In this document: positions 26,290 through 35,911 of the stretch, piece after piece
Position numbering within the stretch: the first letter of the stretch is position 1
Layout of the letters: each line of letters begins with the position of its first letter
DNA from: CATQHW01 sp965215345
GTDB lineage: Bacteria > Spirochaetota > Spirochaetia > SZUA-6 > Bin103
Assembly: GCA_965215345.1 (NCBI GenBank)
Contig: CBDCDL010000002.1
Coordinates: forward strand, 496,001-560,000
Length of the DNA: 64,000 nt
Direction of reading: 5' to 3'
Notes under the pieces: model-generated
The model's input: the letters and a program-made list of their open reading frames with translations, nothing else
What the model was told of the DNA's origin: nothing
Database searches by the model: none
Position numbers and translations under genes: made by a program

Positions 26290-27480
26290 CTACCGCGGCT
26301 CGGGAGCCGCTCGCAGCCCCTGCGGCGCCAGTTCGCCTATGGAGGCTTCCGGGTCGTCCGGCCGATCAGGACGGCCATTCCGCGCGTCCGCCGCGGCGCG
26401 CGCCTCGTTGGGCAGCGGGGTGTCGAACTGGTAATCGGGGTCGGTCTGCTGCCGCTTCCAGACCTCGCGCATCTCCCGCCAAGCCCCCCACAGCGTGCGC
26501 GGCTCGGGCATGTCGTGCGCGATCTCCCGCGCCAGCTTCCTGAGGTTGTAGCAGGGCACCCCGGCGTACATGTGGTGCTCGGCGTGCCAGTTCATCCGCC
26601 AGTAGAGAAAGGTCGAGATCGGATCGAGCTTCATCGAGCGCGTCGACTTGCGGAAGTCGGCCACGTTGTCGCGCAGGCCGCAGTGCTGGGGCAGGCCGCA
26701 CAGGTATACCAGCCAGTTGCCGATGTGCGGCGCCACGCCGACCAGGATCGGCAGGATCCAGTACCCGGAGACGATCCCGTAGACGGCCACGGCGCCGTGG
26801 AAGGCGAGCTGCACCCGCGAGAACCACATCGACTTGCGCGCCTCGGCCGGCTGGTCGGAGTGCAGGGCGCTGACCCACTCGCCGGCCGGCGTGCGGACGT
26901 AGCCGACCCTGCCGATCGCGGACATGAAGGTGACCACGAGCGTGGAGATCAGCCCGCCCTTGCCGAACGTGCGGCCGGGACGGCCGGTCACGTTCACGGT
27001 GAAGATCTGGATCAGGAACCACGGCCCGCCGACCTTGGGGTTGAGCGGCAGCAGGTTCTCCCGATCCCCTTCCGGGTACAGCGTGTAGCGGTGGTGGTAC
27101 GTATGGCTGGTGCCGTAGTCATACGGATCCCACCAGCTCAGCACGCTGTAGATGTGGAGGAACACGTGGTTCAGCCACTTGGTGCGGAACACCGTGCCGT
27201 GCGCGAGCTCGTGCGGGGCGACACCGCGTATGAAGCTCGCCACCGTGCCGTGGGCGAACAGCGCGAAGGCGAAGGCCACCCACGCCTGAGAGGCCCACAG
27301 CCGGAACGTCAGCGCGCCGAGCGCCAGGTAGAGGAGCAGGTGGCCGCCTGACTGCAGCCATCCCTGCAGGTCGCTGCGCTGCATCAGCCGCCTGAGCGTC
27401 GCCGGCTCGATCGGGCTGCGGTACCACCCCACCTTGAGGTTGCGGCGGACATCCGACAGGGGTTCGTAAGCCGTAGCCAT
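26290..27480 (-). CDS. Membrane fatty acid desaturase
   Basis: A 396-residue di-iron desaturase. The three histidine boxes are HELAHGT, HTYHHRY and HAEHHMY, at normal spacing, with hydrophobic hairpins between them. The ATG before ATAYEPLSDVRRN is the sensible start. The last 45 residues are low-complexity and charged. It converts acyl chains or a hydrophobic alcohol in the membrane; which one is unknown. The neighbours (SDR and two PhyH enzymes) are all oxidative, so a shared degradative or tailoring route is possible. Confidence 0.9.
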   Translation of the reverse strand: MATAYEPLSDVRRNLKVGWYRSPIEPATLRRLMQRSDLQGWLQSGGHLLLYLALGALTFRLWASQAWVAFAFALFAHGTVASFIRGVAPHELAHGTVFRTKWLNHVFLHIYSVLSWWDPYDYGTSHTYHHRYTLYPEGDRENLLPLNPKVGGPWFLIQIFTVNVTGRPGRTFGKGGLISTLVVTFMSAIGRVGYVRTPAGEWVSALHSDQPAEARKSMWFSRVQLAFHGAVAVYGIVSGYWILPILVGVAPHIGNWLVYLCGLPQHCGLRDNVADFRKSTRSMKLDPISTFLYWRMNWHAEHHMYAGVPCYNLRKLAREIAHDMPEPRTLWGAWREMREVWKRQQTDPDYQFDTPLPNEARAAADARNGRPDRPDDPEASIGELAPQGLRAAPEPR

Positions 27481-27533
27481 CTTGACCGGTTGTCGTACCA
27501 CGGCATCCGCGTCGCGGCAAGAACCCCGGACCG

Positions 27534-28403
27534 CTACGGCTCGGGGCGCCAAGCCAGGCGGGCGTCCGGGATCCGGCTGGCCTCCCCGGGTCCCACGGGG
27601 CCGTCGTACCAGGCCAGCATGCCGCGCAGCGCGCGCCAGCCGGCGTCGCTCCAGCCCTCCGGCCTTCCTTCCCGGGCATTGCGGCTGCCGTAGAACGCAA
27701 GCAGGCGCTCGGGGAGGTCCGGCCAGGTCGGCAGAAACCACAGCGTGACGACGGTGCGGCGCCGGCCCGTGACGTTCGCGTGCGCGGAGTGCAGCAGGCG
27801 CGCGTCGCCGATCACCAGGTCGCCCGCGCGGACCGGCACGTCCACCTCGTCCGGGTCGGGCTGCAGCGCCGGATGATGCTCCTCCGCGCCCGCGAGCTCC
27901 TCGCCATGGGCCGGAGGCAGGCCGTGCAGCCGGTGGCGGCGGCGATGCGAGCCCGGGATGACCCGCAGGCAGCCGTTCTGCCGGTTGGTGTCGATCAGGT
28001 AGTACATCAGGAACACCTGCACCGGCTCGTCGGTGTAGCTGGTCGGGTCGTCCCAGACGATGCCGTCCTGATGCCAGAACAGCGGCGGCGCCACCATCGG
28101 CGGCTTGCTGATGATGTACCCGGACATGAAGCGAGCGCCGGGGTAGCCCATCCCGGCCAGCACCTCGCGCGCCGCCGGCAGCGCGATCAGCGGCAGCATC
28201 TCCTCGTGTTCCTTCACCTGGATCATCGAGCCCTGGAAGCGGGTCCGCGCCTTCTGTGCGTCGGACAGGCGGTCGGCGGCGCCGTCGGCGAACGCCCGCA
28301 CCCGCTCGATCAGGTCGGACGGCGCCACGCCGGGGACGTGGCAATAGCCGTCACGGACGAGTTGCCGGTTCAGCCCGGCACCGCGTTCGGTCGTCGGATC
28401 CAT
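27534..28403 (-). CDS. Phytanoyl-CoA dioxygenase family protein
   Basis: A 289-residue Fe(II)/2-oxoglutarate oxygenase. The HxD pair is in LFWHQDGIVWD, the distal histidine in ARLLHSAHAN, and the 2-oxoglutarate arginine in RRRTVVTLWF. GSHRRRHRLHGLPP follows the double-stranded helix core, as in many PhyH proteins of unknown substrate. It is upstream of the desaturase on the same strand and divergent from another PhyH gene 86 bases away. Confidence 0.88.
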   Translation of the reverse strand: MDPTTERGAGLNRQLVRDGYCHVPGVAPSDLIERVRAFADGAADRLSDAQKARTRFQGSMIQVKEHEEMLPLIALPAAREVLAGMGYPGARFMSGYIISKPPMVAPPLFWHQDGIVWDDPTSYTDEPVQVFLMYYLIDTNRQNGCLRVIPGSHRRRHRLHGLPPAHGEELAGAEEHHPALQPDPDEVDVPVRAGDLVIGDARLLHSAHANVTGRRRTVVTLWFLPTWPDLPERLLAFYGSRNAREGRPEGWSDAGWRALRGMLAWYDGPVGPGEASRIPDARLAWRPEP

Positions 28404-28489
28404 GTCCCGGCATCCTGCCTGCCGGGCGCGGGCGCCCGCAATCGGCGCACCGCGGAGTCGGCTGTGCTACGCTACGGTGCGTACCCGCG

Positions 28490-29230
28490 ATGGCTCAGCA
28501 CCCGACGGACGGCGAGCGACGCTTCTGGGAGGAGAACGGCTACCTGTTCCTGGAGGGCGCCATGGCCGGCTCCGAGCTGACTCGCCTGCAGCGGGCATTC
28601 GACCGCTGCGTGCGCGAGGAGAAGGCGCAGTGGCTGGAAGGCATCGCGCAGGGCACGCGGCCGGCCGGCTTCTTCGACATCCCGGATCCGTTCGAGAAGG
28701 ACGACGCCTTCATCGACCTGATCGACCACCCCTCCTGGTATCCCTACCTGATGGACTTCGCCGACGACGAGTTGCTGCTGCTCGCGCCGCAGGTGCGAAC
28801 CCTGCCCGCGCAGCCGGTCAGCTACCTCCGCTGGCACGCGGACGTCCCGCACTCCTACCCGCTGCACATGAAGGTGCAGATCTACGTCGACGACGTGCCC
28901 GCCGACGGCGGCGCGTTCGGCTTCGTGCCGGGAAGCCACAAGCCGGACGCCGGCGAGTGCCCCAATCCCCGGCCGCTGGATACCATGCCCGGCCACCGGG
29001 CCTTCGCCGGCAAGGCCGGCGATGCCGTGCTGTTCAATTCCTACGGATGGCACACCTCGATGGTCAACAGGACCGGCCAGGCGCGGAAGTCGATCATCCT
29101 CATCTACGAGAAGTGGAGCGAGAAAAACGCGCACAGGGACGACTACAAGAGCATCGCGGACCGGTGCACGACCTCCGCGCGGCGCAAGCTGCTCAGCCTG
29201 GAGCCGATGAGAAGCGCTGCCACCGGCTGA
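28490..29230 (+). CDS. Phytanoyl-CoA dioxygenase family protein
   Basis: A 246-residue PhyH paralogue. RWHADVPHSYP carries the HxD pair; GWHTSMVNRTGQARKS carries the distal histidine and the arginine. It is only distantly similar to the divergent neighbour, so the two are old paralogues rather than a fresh copy. The ATG at GCGATGGCT is preferred over upstream codons that read through the spacer. It ends 6 bases before the convergent SelA-like gene. Confidence 0.88.
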   Translation: MAQHPTDGERRFWEENGYLFLEGAMAGSELTRLQRAFDRCVREEKAQWLEGIAQGTRPAGFFDIPDPFEKDDAFIDLIDHPSWYPYLMDFADDELLLLAPQVRTLPAQPVSYLRWHADVPHSYPLHMKVQIYVDDVPADGGAFGFVPGSHKPDAGECPNPRPLDTMPGHRAFAGKAGDAVLFNSYGWHTSMVNRTGQARKSIILIYEKWSEKNAHRDDYKSIADRCTTSARRKLLSLEPMRSAATG

Positions 29231-29236
29231 CCCGCT

Positions 29237-30349
29237 TCAGGCACGCATCTCCAGAGCAGCGCACAGGCGCGCCGCGACGATCCGCTCGTCGCCCGGCTCC
29301 AGCGTCATCGGGTCGACGGCCACGCCGGCGCCGCTCTGCCGCATGGCGATGCACGGCTCGCCGTTCCACAGCTCCTCCACGACGGCGGCCGCCCGTTCGG
29401 GATCGAGCTCGACATGAAGGCGCGGCGCCACGTCCGGAAACGCGCGCTGCCCGCGGCCCGTGATCGACACCGCGGCTTCCGGCGCCGCGGAAGCCGCGAC
29501 GAGCGTGTCGGCGATGTGCGCTGCCTGCGCCCGCCAGCGCGCCACGTCCTCCGCGTCGCTGGAGGCCAGGAACCGGTCCACCGCCGCCAGCAGCCCCATG
29601 ATCTCTTCCTTTCCCACCTTCATCGCCCGGCCGATGCCACTCTCGGGACTGGAGTTCAGCCGCACGGCGGCGACCAGCTCGGGCGTGCCGACCACCAGTC
29701 CCGTGCACTGCGGACCCCGCAGCCCCTTTCCGCCGCTGAACACGGCCAGCGACGCGCCCTTGGCGACGAGCTCGGTCAGGTTGGAGCGCGGCGGCAACTG
29801 CGCGGCGGCGTCGACGATGACCGGAACGCCACGCTCGGCGGCTCCGCTCGCCACCTCGGCGAGCTGTTCGATGGGCTGGCTGCCGAGGAAGAAGACGACG
29901 GCGGCCGTACTGCTGCCGATGGCGCCGACCATCTCCTCGGTGCTGAGGGCGGCGCTGGTGCCCACGCGGACCAGCGTGCCGCCGCACGCCTCAATGCCCT
30001 GGTGGATGTAGAAGTGCGGATCGACGCTGCCGATCACGAACTCGTTGGCCCATCCGGACGTGTTCGGCAGTGCCCGTACGCGCTCGACGTCGGTACCGGT
30101 CAGACAGCCCGCGGCCGCGAGCTGCATGCCGCTCGCCGCACCGCAGGAGACGAACGCCGCCGGGACGCCGATGCGCCGCGCCAGGTACTCGCCGGACTTG
30201 ACGAGCAGATCCGGCAGGTCGACGTACGCGCCGGCCGCCGTGCGCATCGCCTCCAGCACCTCCGCCGGCATCAGGCTGCCGCCGAGCGTGGTGATGGTGC
30301 CGCTGGCGTTGATCAGGATACGCGCTCCGAGCTGTCGATAGTCGATCAT
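29237..30349 (-). CDS. SelA/DgaE-like PLP-dependent enzyme
   Basis: A 370-residue fold-type I PLP enzyme of the SelA-like group, which includes D-glucosaminate-6-phosphate ammonia lyase and selenocysteine synthase. INASGTITTLGGS starts the protein, VIVDAAAQLPP supplies the aspartate for the cofactor nitrogen, and FSGGKGLRGPQ carries the Schiff-base lysine. Without tRNA(Sec) genes nearby, a role as a sugar-acid or amino-acid lyase is more likely than selenocysteine synthesis. A second, partial copy lies inside the lasso island at 37.7 kb. Confidence 0.87.
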   Translation of the reverse strand: MIDYRQLGARILINASGTITTLGGSLMPAEVLEAMRTAAGAYVDLPDLLVKSGEYLARRIGVPAAFVSCGAASGMQLAAAGCLTGTDVERVRALPNTSGWANEFVIGSVDPHFYIHQGIEACGGTLVRVGTSAALSTEEMVGAIGSSTAAVVFFLGSQPIEQLAEVASGAAERGVPVIVDAAAQLPPRSNLTELVAKGASLAVFSGGKGLRGPQCTGLVVGTPELVAAVRLNSSPESGIGRAMKVGKEEIMGLLAAVDRFLASSDAEDVARWRAQAAHIADTLVAASAAPEAAVSITGRGQRAFPDVAPRLHVELDPERAAAVVEELWNGEPCIAMRQSGAGVAVDPMTLEPGDERIVAARLCAALEMRA

Positions 30350-30448
30350 GGCAACTCCCGATTGTAGTCGAGCCGGCCGGAGGCTGCCGGGGCGTCCCCG
30401 TTTTGACGGCCCGCCCCGAGCGACCTATGGTGCCGGGACAGGATCCCG

Positions 30449-31485
30449 ATGGGCACCGATACAGGCCTGCTCGCGCACTGGCCGCTCGCCGGCGACTGCC
30501 GCGATCGCTCCGGAAACGGCCACCACGGCCGGAACCAGGGCGCTGACCTTGCGGCCGGCGGCGCCGTCTTCGACGGCCGCGGCGCCCACGTCCTCGTGCC
30601 CCCGTCGGCCGCCCTGGACCTGGGGACGGGCGACTTCACCCTGGCCGTCCAGATCCACACGGACGCCGTCCTCGACGACGTGCCGGGCGACATCGTCAGC
30701 CGCTACGCCCCCGGCACCCGGACCGGCTTCCAGCTCAGCCTGCTCAACAACGCCGGCGTGACCGCCGCCCAGGCCAACTACCGCCACCTCCACTTCGGCA
30801 TCGACGCCGGCAGCAATTGCGCATGGGCCGACTGCGGCCGCCCCGGCAACAACCTGCGCGTCTACTCCCTGTGCGTCTTTCGGGGCGATCTCTACGCGGG
30901 CACCTTCGAGACCGGCGCCGACGAGGCCGGCGGCGTCTACCGCTACGACGGCAGGGCCGGCTGGAAGCCTTGCGGGAGCCCGGACGCCGCCAACACCGTG
31001 GCCTCCCTGTGCGTCTTCGACGGCGACCTCTACGCCGGCACCCTGCCGCTGGGCCAGGTCTACCGCTACGACGGCCGCGACACCTGGACCCTCACCGGGC
31101 AGCTCGACACCACCCCGGACGTGAAGTACCGCCGCGTCTGGTCGATGGCCGTCTACCGCGGCCGGCTGTTCGTCGGCACCCTCCCCTCGGGCCGCGTCTG
31201 CGCCCTGCAGGCAGGCGCCAACGTCACCCACGACCATGAGCTCGAGCCCGGCTGGCGCCGCCTCGCCGCCGTCCGCAGGGGAGGGCGACTGGAGCTCTCC
31301 ACGTCGACGGCAGCCGCGTCGCGACCTCGGCGGCCTTCGACGCCTCGGCCTTCGACCTCTCCACGGACCAGCCCCTGCGGATCGGCGCCGGCGCCATCGA
31401 CACATTCGACGGCAGGATCCGCGACCTGCGGCTGTACCGCCGTGCCCTCGCGAAAGAAGAAGAAGAAATGACAGGAGTGCGTTGA
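30449..31485 (+). pseudogene. LamG plus beta-propeller-like protein, frameshifted
   Basis: The first 85 residues (LLAHWPLAGDCRDRSGNGHH, then FTLAVQIHTD) are a concanavalin/LamG-type domain. The middle holds repeats such as SLCVFRGDLYAGTF, SLCVFDGDLYAGTL and SMAVYRGRLFVGTL, blades of a propeller, each followed by VYRYDGR-like turns. Near base 31,296 an extra CT shifts the frame. The alternate frame restores LHVDGSRVATSAAFDASAF and LRIGAGAIDTFDG, the second half of LamG, and ends at 31,485. No secretion signal is visible. The intact protein would bind carbohydrate. Confidence 0.65.
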
Positions 31486-31923
31486 TCCGTGGTTGCTGAG
31501 TTCGGTCTCGCCTCGCTGCGGCAGTAAACAACCACCTGCGATGCGGAGGTCCTTACCTTGGATCCGCGGAGGTATCACCACCACCAATGCACATGACTTC
31601 CCTAACGGCGACGGTCGACGTTGAGATGGTCCGCTTGCACATCGATCTCCACCGAGCAGTTCGCGGTCGAGAAGACCGGTAGCGTTTCACCCACGGCGTG
31701 TTCCTTTGCGGTCGTGTCCTTCTAACACCTGCTTCAGTGGTCCGTGGCCCCCGCGCTCCAGCGGAGACAGCGTCTCGTCGACCGAGTCAGCGAGGGCGCG
31801 TACGCCTCATCGCACCCGTGTCGCCACTACCACTCGTCGCCTTGGCGCCGGGGACGCCGATCACGTCGCCGCGCCACTGGTGGGCCGAGATCAGGACGAG
31901 GTTGGGGCGCGCCGGGGGAGTGT
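31486..31923. other. Degenerate intergenic region
   Basis: About 440 bases without an intact gene, between the broken LamG gene and the ABC pseudogene. It contains the start of an IS1380-type transposase on the minus strand (listed separately) and matching DNA upstream of that start to about 31,735. The remainder, high in G+C, shows no gene that I recognise. Confidence 0.5.
31616..31694 (-). pseudogene. IS1380-type transposase N-terminal fragment
   Basis: From a GTG start this reads MGETLPVFSTANCSVEI and on to DVQADHL, matching the start of the intact IS transposase at 34.9 kb (MGETLPIFSTTFNGSVQV, then ARAEHL) at about half of positions. The flanking bases upstream of the start also match the intact element. 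It then ends abruptly. So it is the relic of an older related element, not part of the intact one. Confidence 0.65.
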
Positions 31924-33234
31924 TCACTGTTCTTCCGGTTCGGCAGGAGGATCCGTGTAGCGGCTCGCCTGCAGCCGGAACATTTCGGCGTAGCGGCCGT
32001 CCCGCTCCATCAGACTGGCGTGGTCGCCGTCCTCAACGATCTCCCCTTCATGGAGCACGAGAATACGGTCGGCGCTGCGCACTGTCGAGAAACGGTGAGA
32101 GATGATAATCGTCGTGCGCCCGCGGCTGCTCGCCAGGATCTGGTCGAACAGCTCGTGCTCGGCGCGCGCGTCGAGCGCGGCGGTCGGCTCGTCGAGGATC
32201 AGCACCTTGCCGTCGCGAAAGAAGGCGCGCGCCAGCCCGAGCTTCTGCCACTGCCCTCCCGACAGGTCCATGCCGTCGGCCAGCGTGCGGCCCAGCATGG
32301 TATCGAGCCCGCTCGGCAACCGCTCGACCATCTCCTGCGCAGCAGCAGCGCGGACGGCGTCCATGATCGCTTCGGTGTCTTCCAGCCGATCGAAATCGCC
32401 GAAGCCGACGTTCTCGCGGACGGTGAGATGGAACTGTACGTAGTCCTGGAACGCCACGCCAAAGAGCTTCCTCAACCCGCCGATCTCGTAATCGCGGTAG
32501 TCTGTGCCGTCCAGTTCGATGTTGCCGGCCGTCGGGTCGTAGAGGCGCGTGAGCAGTTTGACCAGGGTGGTCTTGCCGGCCCCGTTCTCGCCCACGATCG
32601 CCACCCGCTCACCGGAGCGCAACCTGAGGTTGAGCTGACGCAGCACCGGCCGGTCCGTCCCCGGGTACTCAAACGTCACATCCGTCAGGTCGATTCCCCT
32701 CGCTACGCCGGACGGCGCCGTCACCTCCCGCCCCGCCCGGCGCAGCGAGCCGGCGTAGTCCTCTGGGTTCAGATCGATGAAGTCGAAGTAGCTCTGCGCG
32801 TACAGCCGACTCTGTATCAGCATGCCCGCTCCGCGGGCGGCATCCTGGAGCTGAGCCCGTGCTCTTTCAGCGGACTGGAACACCAGTACGAGCGTGCCGA
32901 TCGCCAGCGCGCCGCTCACGGCGTCCACGGCGGCCCAGACCCAGATCGCGACCGTACCCGCCACTGACAGCACTCCCAGCATGCCCAATCCGCGGACCTC
33001 GACGCCGGCGATGCGGCGCTCCTGCCTGTACATATCTACCTGAGCACGGCGAAAACGCTCGAGCAGTAACCCGCCGAGCCCGAATAAACGAATCTCCTTG
33101 GCGGGGTCCCGTTCCGCAAGCAGTGATGCCAGGTAGTGGCATAGCCGGCGGATTGGCGCCTGCGCGTTCCACATCGCGTACATGCGACCGCTCACTCTGC
33201 CCCGGAACAGCAACTCCGGCACCACCGTCGCCCC
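31924..33234 (-). pseudogene. ABC exporter, C-terminal part (interrupted by IS)
   Basis: The last 436 codons of a fused membrane-ATPase exporter. The remaining membrane part is followed by the nucleotide-binding domain: Walker A VGENGAGKTTLVK, signature MDLSGGQWQKLGLARA, Walker B KVLILDEPTAALD, and the switch histidine in IISHRFSTV. Joined to the 175 codons at 35.0-35.6 kb after removal of the IS and one target copy, it gives one in-frame 611-residue protein of normal length. As the only transporter beside the lasso genes it is the likely peptide exporter (D protein). Unless a promoter and start arise in the IS, this half is not made as a working pump. Confidence 0.85.
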
Positions 33235-33238
33235 CAAG
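33235..33238. repeat. Left copy of 4-bp target site duplication (CAAG)
   Basis: CAAG directly abuts the left terminal repeat of the insertion sequence and is repeated at 35032-35035 beyond the right end. Removing one copy restores the ABC reading frame exactly. Confidence 0.85.
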
Positions 33239-33253
33239 CCCGGCTTATTCACG
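33239..33253 (+). repeat. Left terminal inverted repeat of IS
   Basis: CCCGGCTTATTCACG read inward; identical to the right end over 15 of 15 bases, with divergence from base 16. Confidence 0.9.
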
Positions 33254-33497
33254 CGTCGGTCTGACAAGCCATGCCTGGAGATGGAAGAACGATTATTCCA
33301 GAAAATGGGTGTGCTGGCGCAGCCGTGCAGGAGTGACGGCGCGGCTGGGAGCAGATGGCCAAGAGCGCGTGCAGCGTTGAAAGGGCGCGGTTGGTCGGGA
33401 CCGAAAGGCTGACGGCCGTCGAGCACGCCGGCGAGGACACAGATGACCGCGCCCAGGTGCTCGACGAAGAGGTTCTGAACGTGCCGGCCTGTCGGCC

Positions 33498-34928
33498 TCA
33501 GCCGTTGGGCGCCCAGTCCAGGAGGGTGAGCTTGTTCCACAGCCGCAGCCAGTCGGCCGCCGCATGCTGCGCGATCACGACGGTCGCCCGCCGGCCGTGG
33601 CGGACCACCCGGCTGGCCACCCGCAGCACCCGCTCGCGCAGCCGGCGCAAACTCCAGCCGACGCCGGTCGCCCGCTGCATCAGACAGCGCCCCGCGTGCA
33701 GCACCTCGTAGGCCAGCAGATTCAACAGCAACAGCGTCTCGTTCTGGGCCCGCACTCCTGCTTCTTGCGGCTCGGTGGCCGCCTCCAGGCGGCGGCCCCG
33801 GTAGTGGCTCTTCGCACGCGGCGCCGAGGACAGCGCCGGCGCCAGCACGTCCATGAACTCTCCCATGTGCCCTTCGGCCTTGCCCCGCATGCGGTACAGC
33901 CCCAACAGCCGCGCGCCGCTGTAGCGGTTGCGTTTGAGGTTGGTGATCAGCCAGAAGTAGTCGAGGAACAACTCTCCGGGCCGCTCCACCACCACCAGCA
34001 CCACCCGCCGCGCGTGCTCCCAGGAATCGGCTTGGTAGCGCAGCTCGTGGCACCACACCCGCCCCTCGCGCGGCGGACGCCCCGGCGGCCGGCGCAGATA
34101 CGGCTGCGCCATGCGGTCCAGCACCGCGTTGTTGCGGATGCGCGCCACGTAGTCGATGCCTGATGACTCCAGGCCCGTGAGCGTTTTTCCATCGGGAAAC
34201 CCGGCGTCCATACGCACCAGCACCGACTCGCACACCCGCGGCCGGCAGCGCTCGACCACCCGCTGGATAAACTCAAGCGCGCCGTCGGCCGAGCCCACCG
34301 CGCCGGGCCGCAGCGTGCCGTCGAGCAGGTCGCCGCTCTCCGCGCAACTGGCGATGAGCGCATGAAACATCCGCTGCCCGTAGTGGCCGTTGTACTGGCT
34401 GCCGGCCTGCTGCCCGTGCACCTCGAACGGCAGGCCGTCCAGGTCGATCATCAACCGCTTGTACCGCCGCTCCCCGTTGTCCTTCCACAGCCGGCGCACC
34501 GCCAGCTCGATGATCCCCTCACGCACCACATCCTGGTTGGTCGGCGCGCTCAACAGACCCACCAACCGCGACAACGTCGGCTGCGAGGGCAGCACGCTGT
34601 CGGGCTCCAACGCCGCGGTGCCGCGGCGCGTGTCGTTGGCCACGCGAAAGCTCGGGTCGTGTCGCAGCCGGTCAGCGTCGTCCTGGTCGCGCCAGCCCTG
34701 GCCCAGCAGCAACAGACTGGTCCGCAGCACGTCGGCCAGCGGGTAGGTGATCAGCAGCGGATTGCGCGGATCCAGCAGCCGCTCGTCCATCCACTCGACG
34801 ATGCCGGTGCGCTCCATGATCTCGCGCAGCAGCAGCGCGCCGCTGTCGGCGCTCAGATGCTCCGCCCGCGCCTCGACCTGCACCGAGCCGTTGAAGGTCG
34901 TCGAAAAGATCGGTAGAGTCTCACCCAC
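33498..34928 (-). CDS. IS1380-family transposase
   Basis: A 476-residue DDE transposase starting at GTG (MGETLPIFSTTFNG). Features typical of the family are a SADSGALLLREIMERTG opening domain, LMIDLDGLPFEVHGQQ with the first catalytic aspartate, LVRMDAGFPDGKTL with the second, and a C-terminal region around YRMRGKAEGHMGEF with the glutamate. The frame is uninterrupted, so the element may still be mobile. Confidence 0.92.
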   Translation of the reverse strand: MGETLPIFSTTFNGSVQVEARAEHLSADSGALLLREIMERTGIVEWMDERLLDPRNPLLITYPLADVLRTSLLLLGQGWRDQDDADRLRHDPSFRVANDTRRGTAALEPDSVLPSQPTLSRLVGLLSAPTNQDVVREGIIELAVRRLWKDNGERRYKRLMIDLDGLPFEVHGQQAGSQYNGHYGQRMFHALIASCAESGDLLDGTLRPGAVGSADGALEFIQRVVERCRPRVCESVLVRMDAGFPDGKTLTGLESSGIDYVARIRNNAVLDRMAQPYLRRPPGRPPREGRVWCHELRYQADSWEHARRVVLVVVERPGELFLDYFWLITNLKRNRYSGARLLGLYRMRGKAEGHMGEFMDVLAPALSSAPRAKSHYRGRRLEAATEPQEAGVRAQNETLLLLNLLAYEVLHAGRCLMQRATGVGWSLRRLRERVLRVASRVVRHGRRATVVIAQHAAADWLRLWNKLTLLDWAPNG

Positions 34929-35016
34929 GGCGTGTCCCGTCCTTTGCGGAGGTTTTGGCGTAACACCTTGACTCTACTGCAAATCGGCGGACGCGCCTAC
35001 TCTTTCTCTACTCCTC

Positions 35017-35031
35017 CGTGAATAAGCCGGG
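35017..35031 (-). repeat. Right terminal inverted repeat of IS
   Basis: CGTGAATAAGCCGGG on the plus strand, the exact complement of the left end, followed directly by the second CAAG target copy. Confidence 0.9.
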
Positions 35032-35556
35032 CAAGATGAGTACGGCCCACGGCGTGAACGTGGCCAGTAGTGCCAGCACCGACACCAGCGTGATCCAGGA
35101 ACGCACCGAGAACACGAGAGCCAGTGGCATATCCCCGGCGCGTTGGTGGTCCCGATGCGCTATCGACAGCTTGTCGTAGAACCGCTGATCGTCAAAGAGC
35201 GCCAAGTCCAGCTCTGATGCCTTCCGGAGAAGCCGACCTTGAACATGTAGCCCCAGCTTCAGCACGAACAACCGACTGATCGATTCGCCGATCGGGGCCA
35301 TCATTCCACCCACCAGCCATAGCACGGCCATGCCGCCCACGGGAAACGCGAGTGACCTCAGCGCCTCACCAGTCGATCCCGAACTGGCCAAGCCGGAAAC
35401 TAGATCGACGGTCGCCGCCAGCAGCACGATCTGTAGAGGCACCACCGCCCCGACCACCACCGAGGACAGCATGCTAGCAAGGAATAGCACCTTTCCCGCG
35501 CCCCAACACAGAACAACCCCTCGCGCAAGAAAACGCGCGAACATCACGGCCCTCAT
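35032..35556 (-). pseudogene. ABC exporter, N-terminal part (interrupted by IS)
   Basis: The first 175 codons of the exporter, up to the insertion. Membrane helices are visible (VLFLASMLSSVVVGAVVPLQIVL in two halves, MAVLWLVGGMMAPIG, SWITLVSVLALLATFTPW). Translation now runs from AVLIL a few codons into the IS and stops at GLFTEE. I start it at the ATG before RAVMFARFL. It is the last gene of the minus-strand lasso island, about 350 bases beyond the MutS-like gene. Confidence 0.85.
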
Positions 35557-35911
35557 CTTTTCTTCGCCTCGTCCATGCCGACTCCCCGCCGTGCCGCAAC
35601 GCAAACGAGTTGCATAGTCCGCAACACTCTAACGGCTAACCACCGAACCCCACCTACGGCACATCCGCGCAACATCCTACTCCCCATCATTCCAAGTACG
35701 GCCGCAAGTGCCATCCCTGAGTTTCTCGCTCGCTACCTTACGTAAGAGACAGCCAGATCCCCGCACAACTCCAAGCACACCGAACCTCCTTTCGCGTGTC
35801 AACCGACGACCTGCTGCGGAACAGTGCTATACCGCGCCTCCAACCGCCCACTCCTCTTTCAGTTCCGGCGTTACCCGACCAACGTCGAAACCTCTACGAT
35901 CCACCACTCCA
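35557..35911. other. Gap between MutS-like gene and exporter
   Basis: About 355 bases of lower G+C with no recognisable protein homology. On the minus strand an AAAGGAGG site (35,792-35,785) stands 6 bases before a GTG that opens a 33-codon frame ending at 35,677, starting MLGVVRGSGCLLRK. It has no lasso leader motif and I cannot say whether it is used. A TTGACA-like hexamer is embedded just before that site. Confidence 0.4.

Larger units (their letters stand above)
33239..35031 (-). mobile_element. IS1380-like insertion sequence, 1,793 bp
   Basis: A complete insertion sequence. Both ends carry the same 15-bp inverted repeat CCCGGCTTATTCACG, with a CAAG duplication outside. It holds one transposase gene on the minus strand and about 240 bases of non-coding DNA after that gene. 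Size, 4-bp duplication and ends starting with CC are as known for the IS1380 family. The identical target copies and ends argue for a recent insertion. It splits the ABC exporter gene of the lasso island after codon 175. Confidence 0.93.

Noticed and set aside
29237..30349. True selenocysteine synthase (SelA)
   Set aside because: No SelB, SelD or tRNA(Sec) nearby and the sequence resembles the DgaE-like lyase branch equally well.
31740..31923. Possible MazF/PemK-like fragment on the minus strand (LVLISAHQWRGDVIGVPG)
   Set aside because: Too short and weak to tell from chance; no start, no partner antitoxin.
33239..35031. Composite transposon carrying cargo
   Set aside because: Only one transposase gene and no second IS end in the right orientation; it is a simple insertion sequence.
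35677..35778. 33-codon frame with a strong ribosome site, considered as a second RiPP precursor
   Set aside because: No YxxP leader motif, no Gly/Asp-Glu ring spacing and no repeat of the first precursor.
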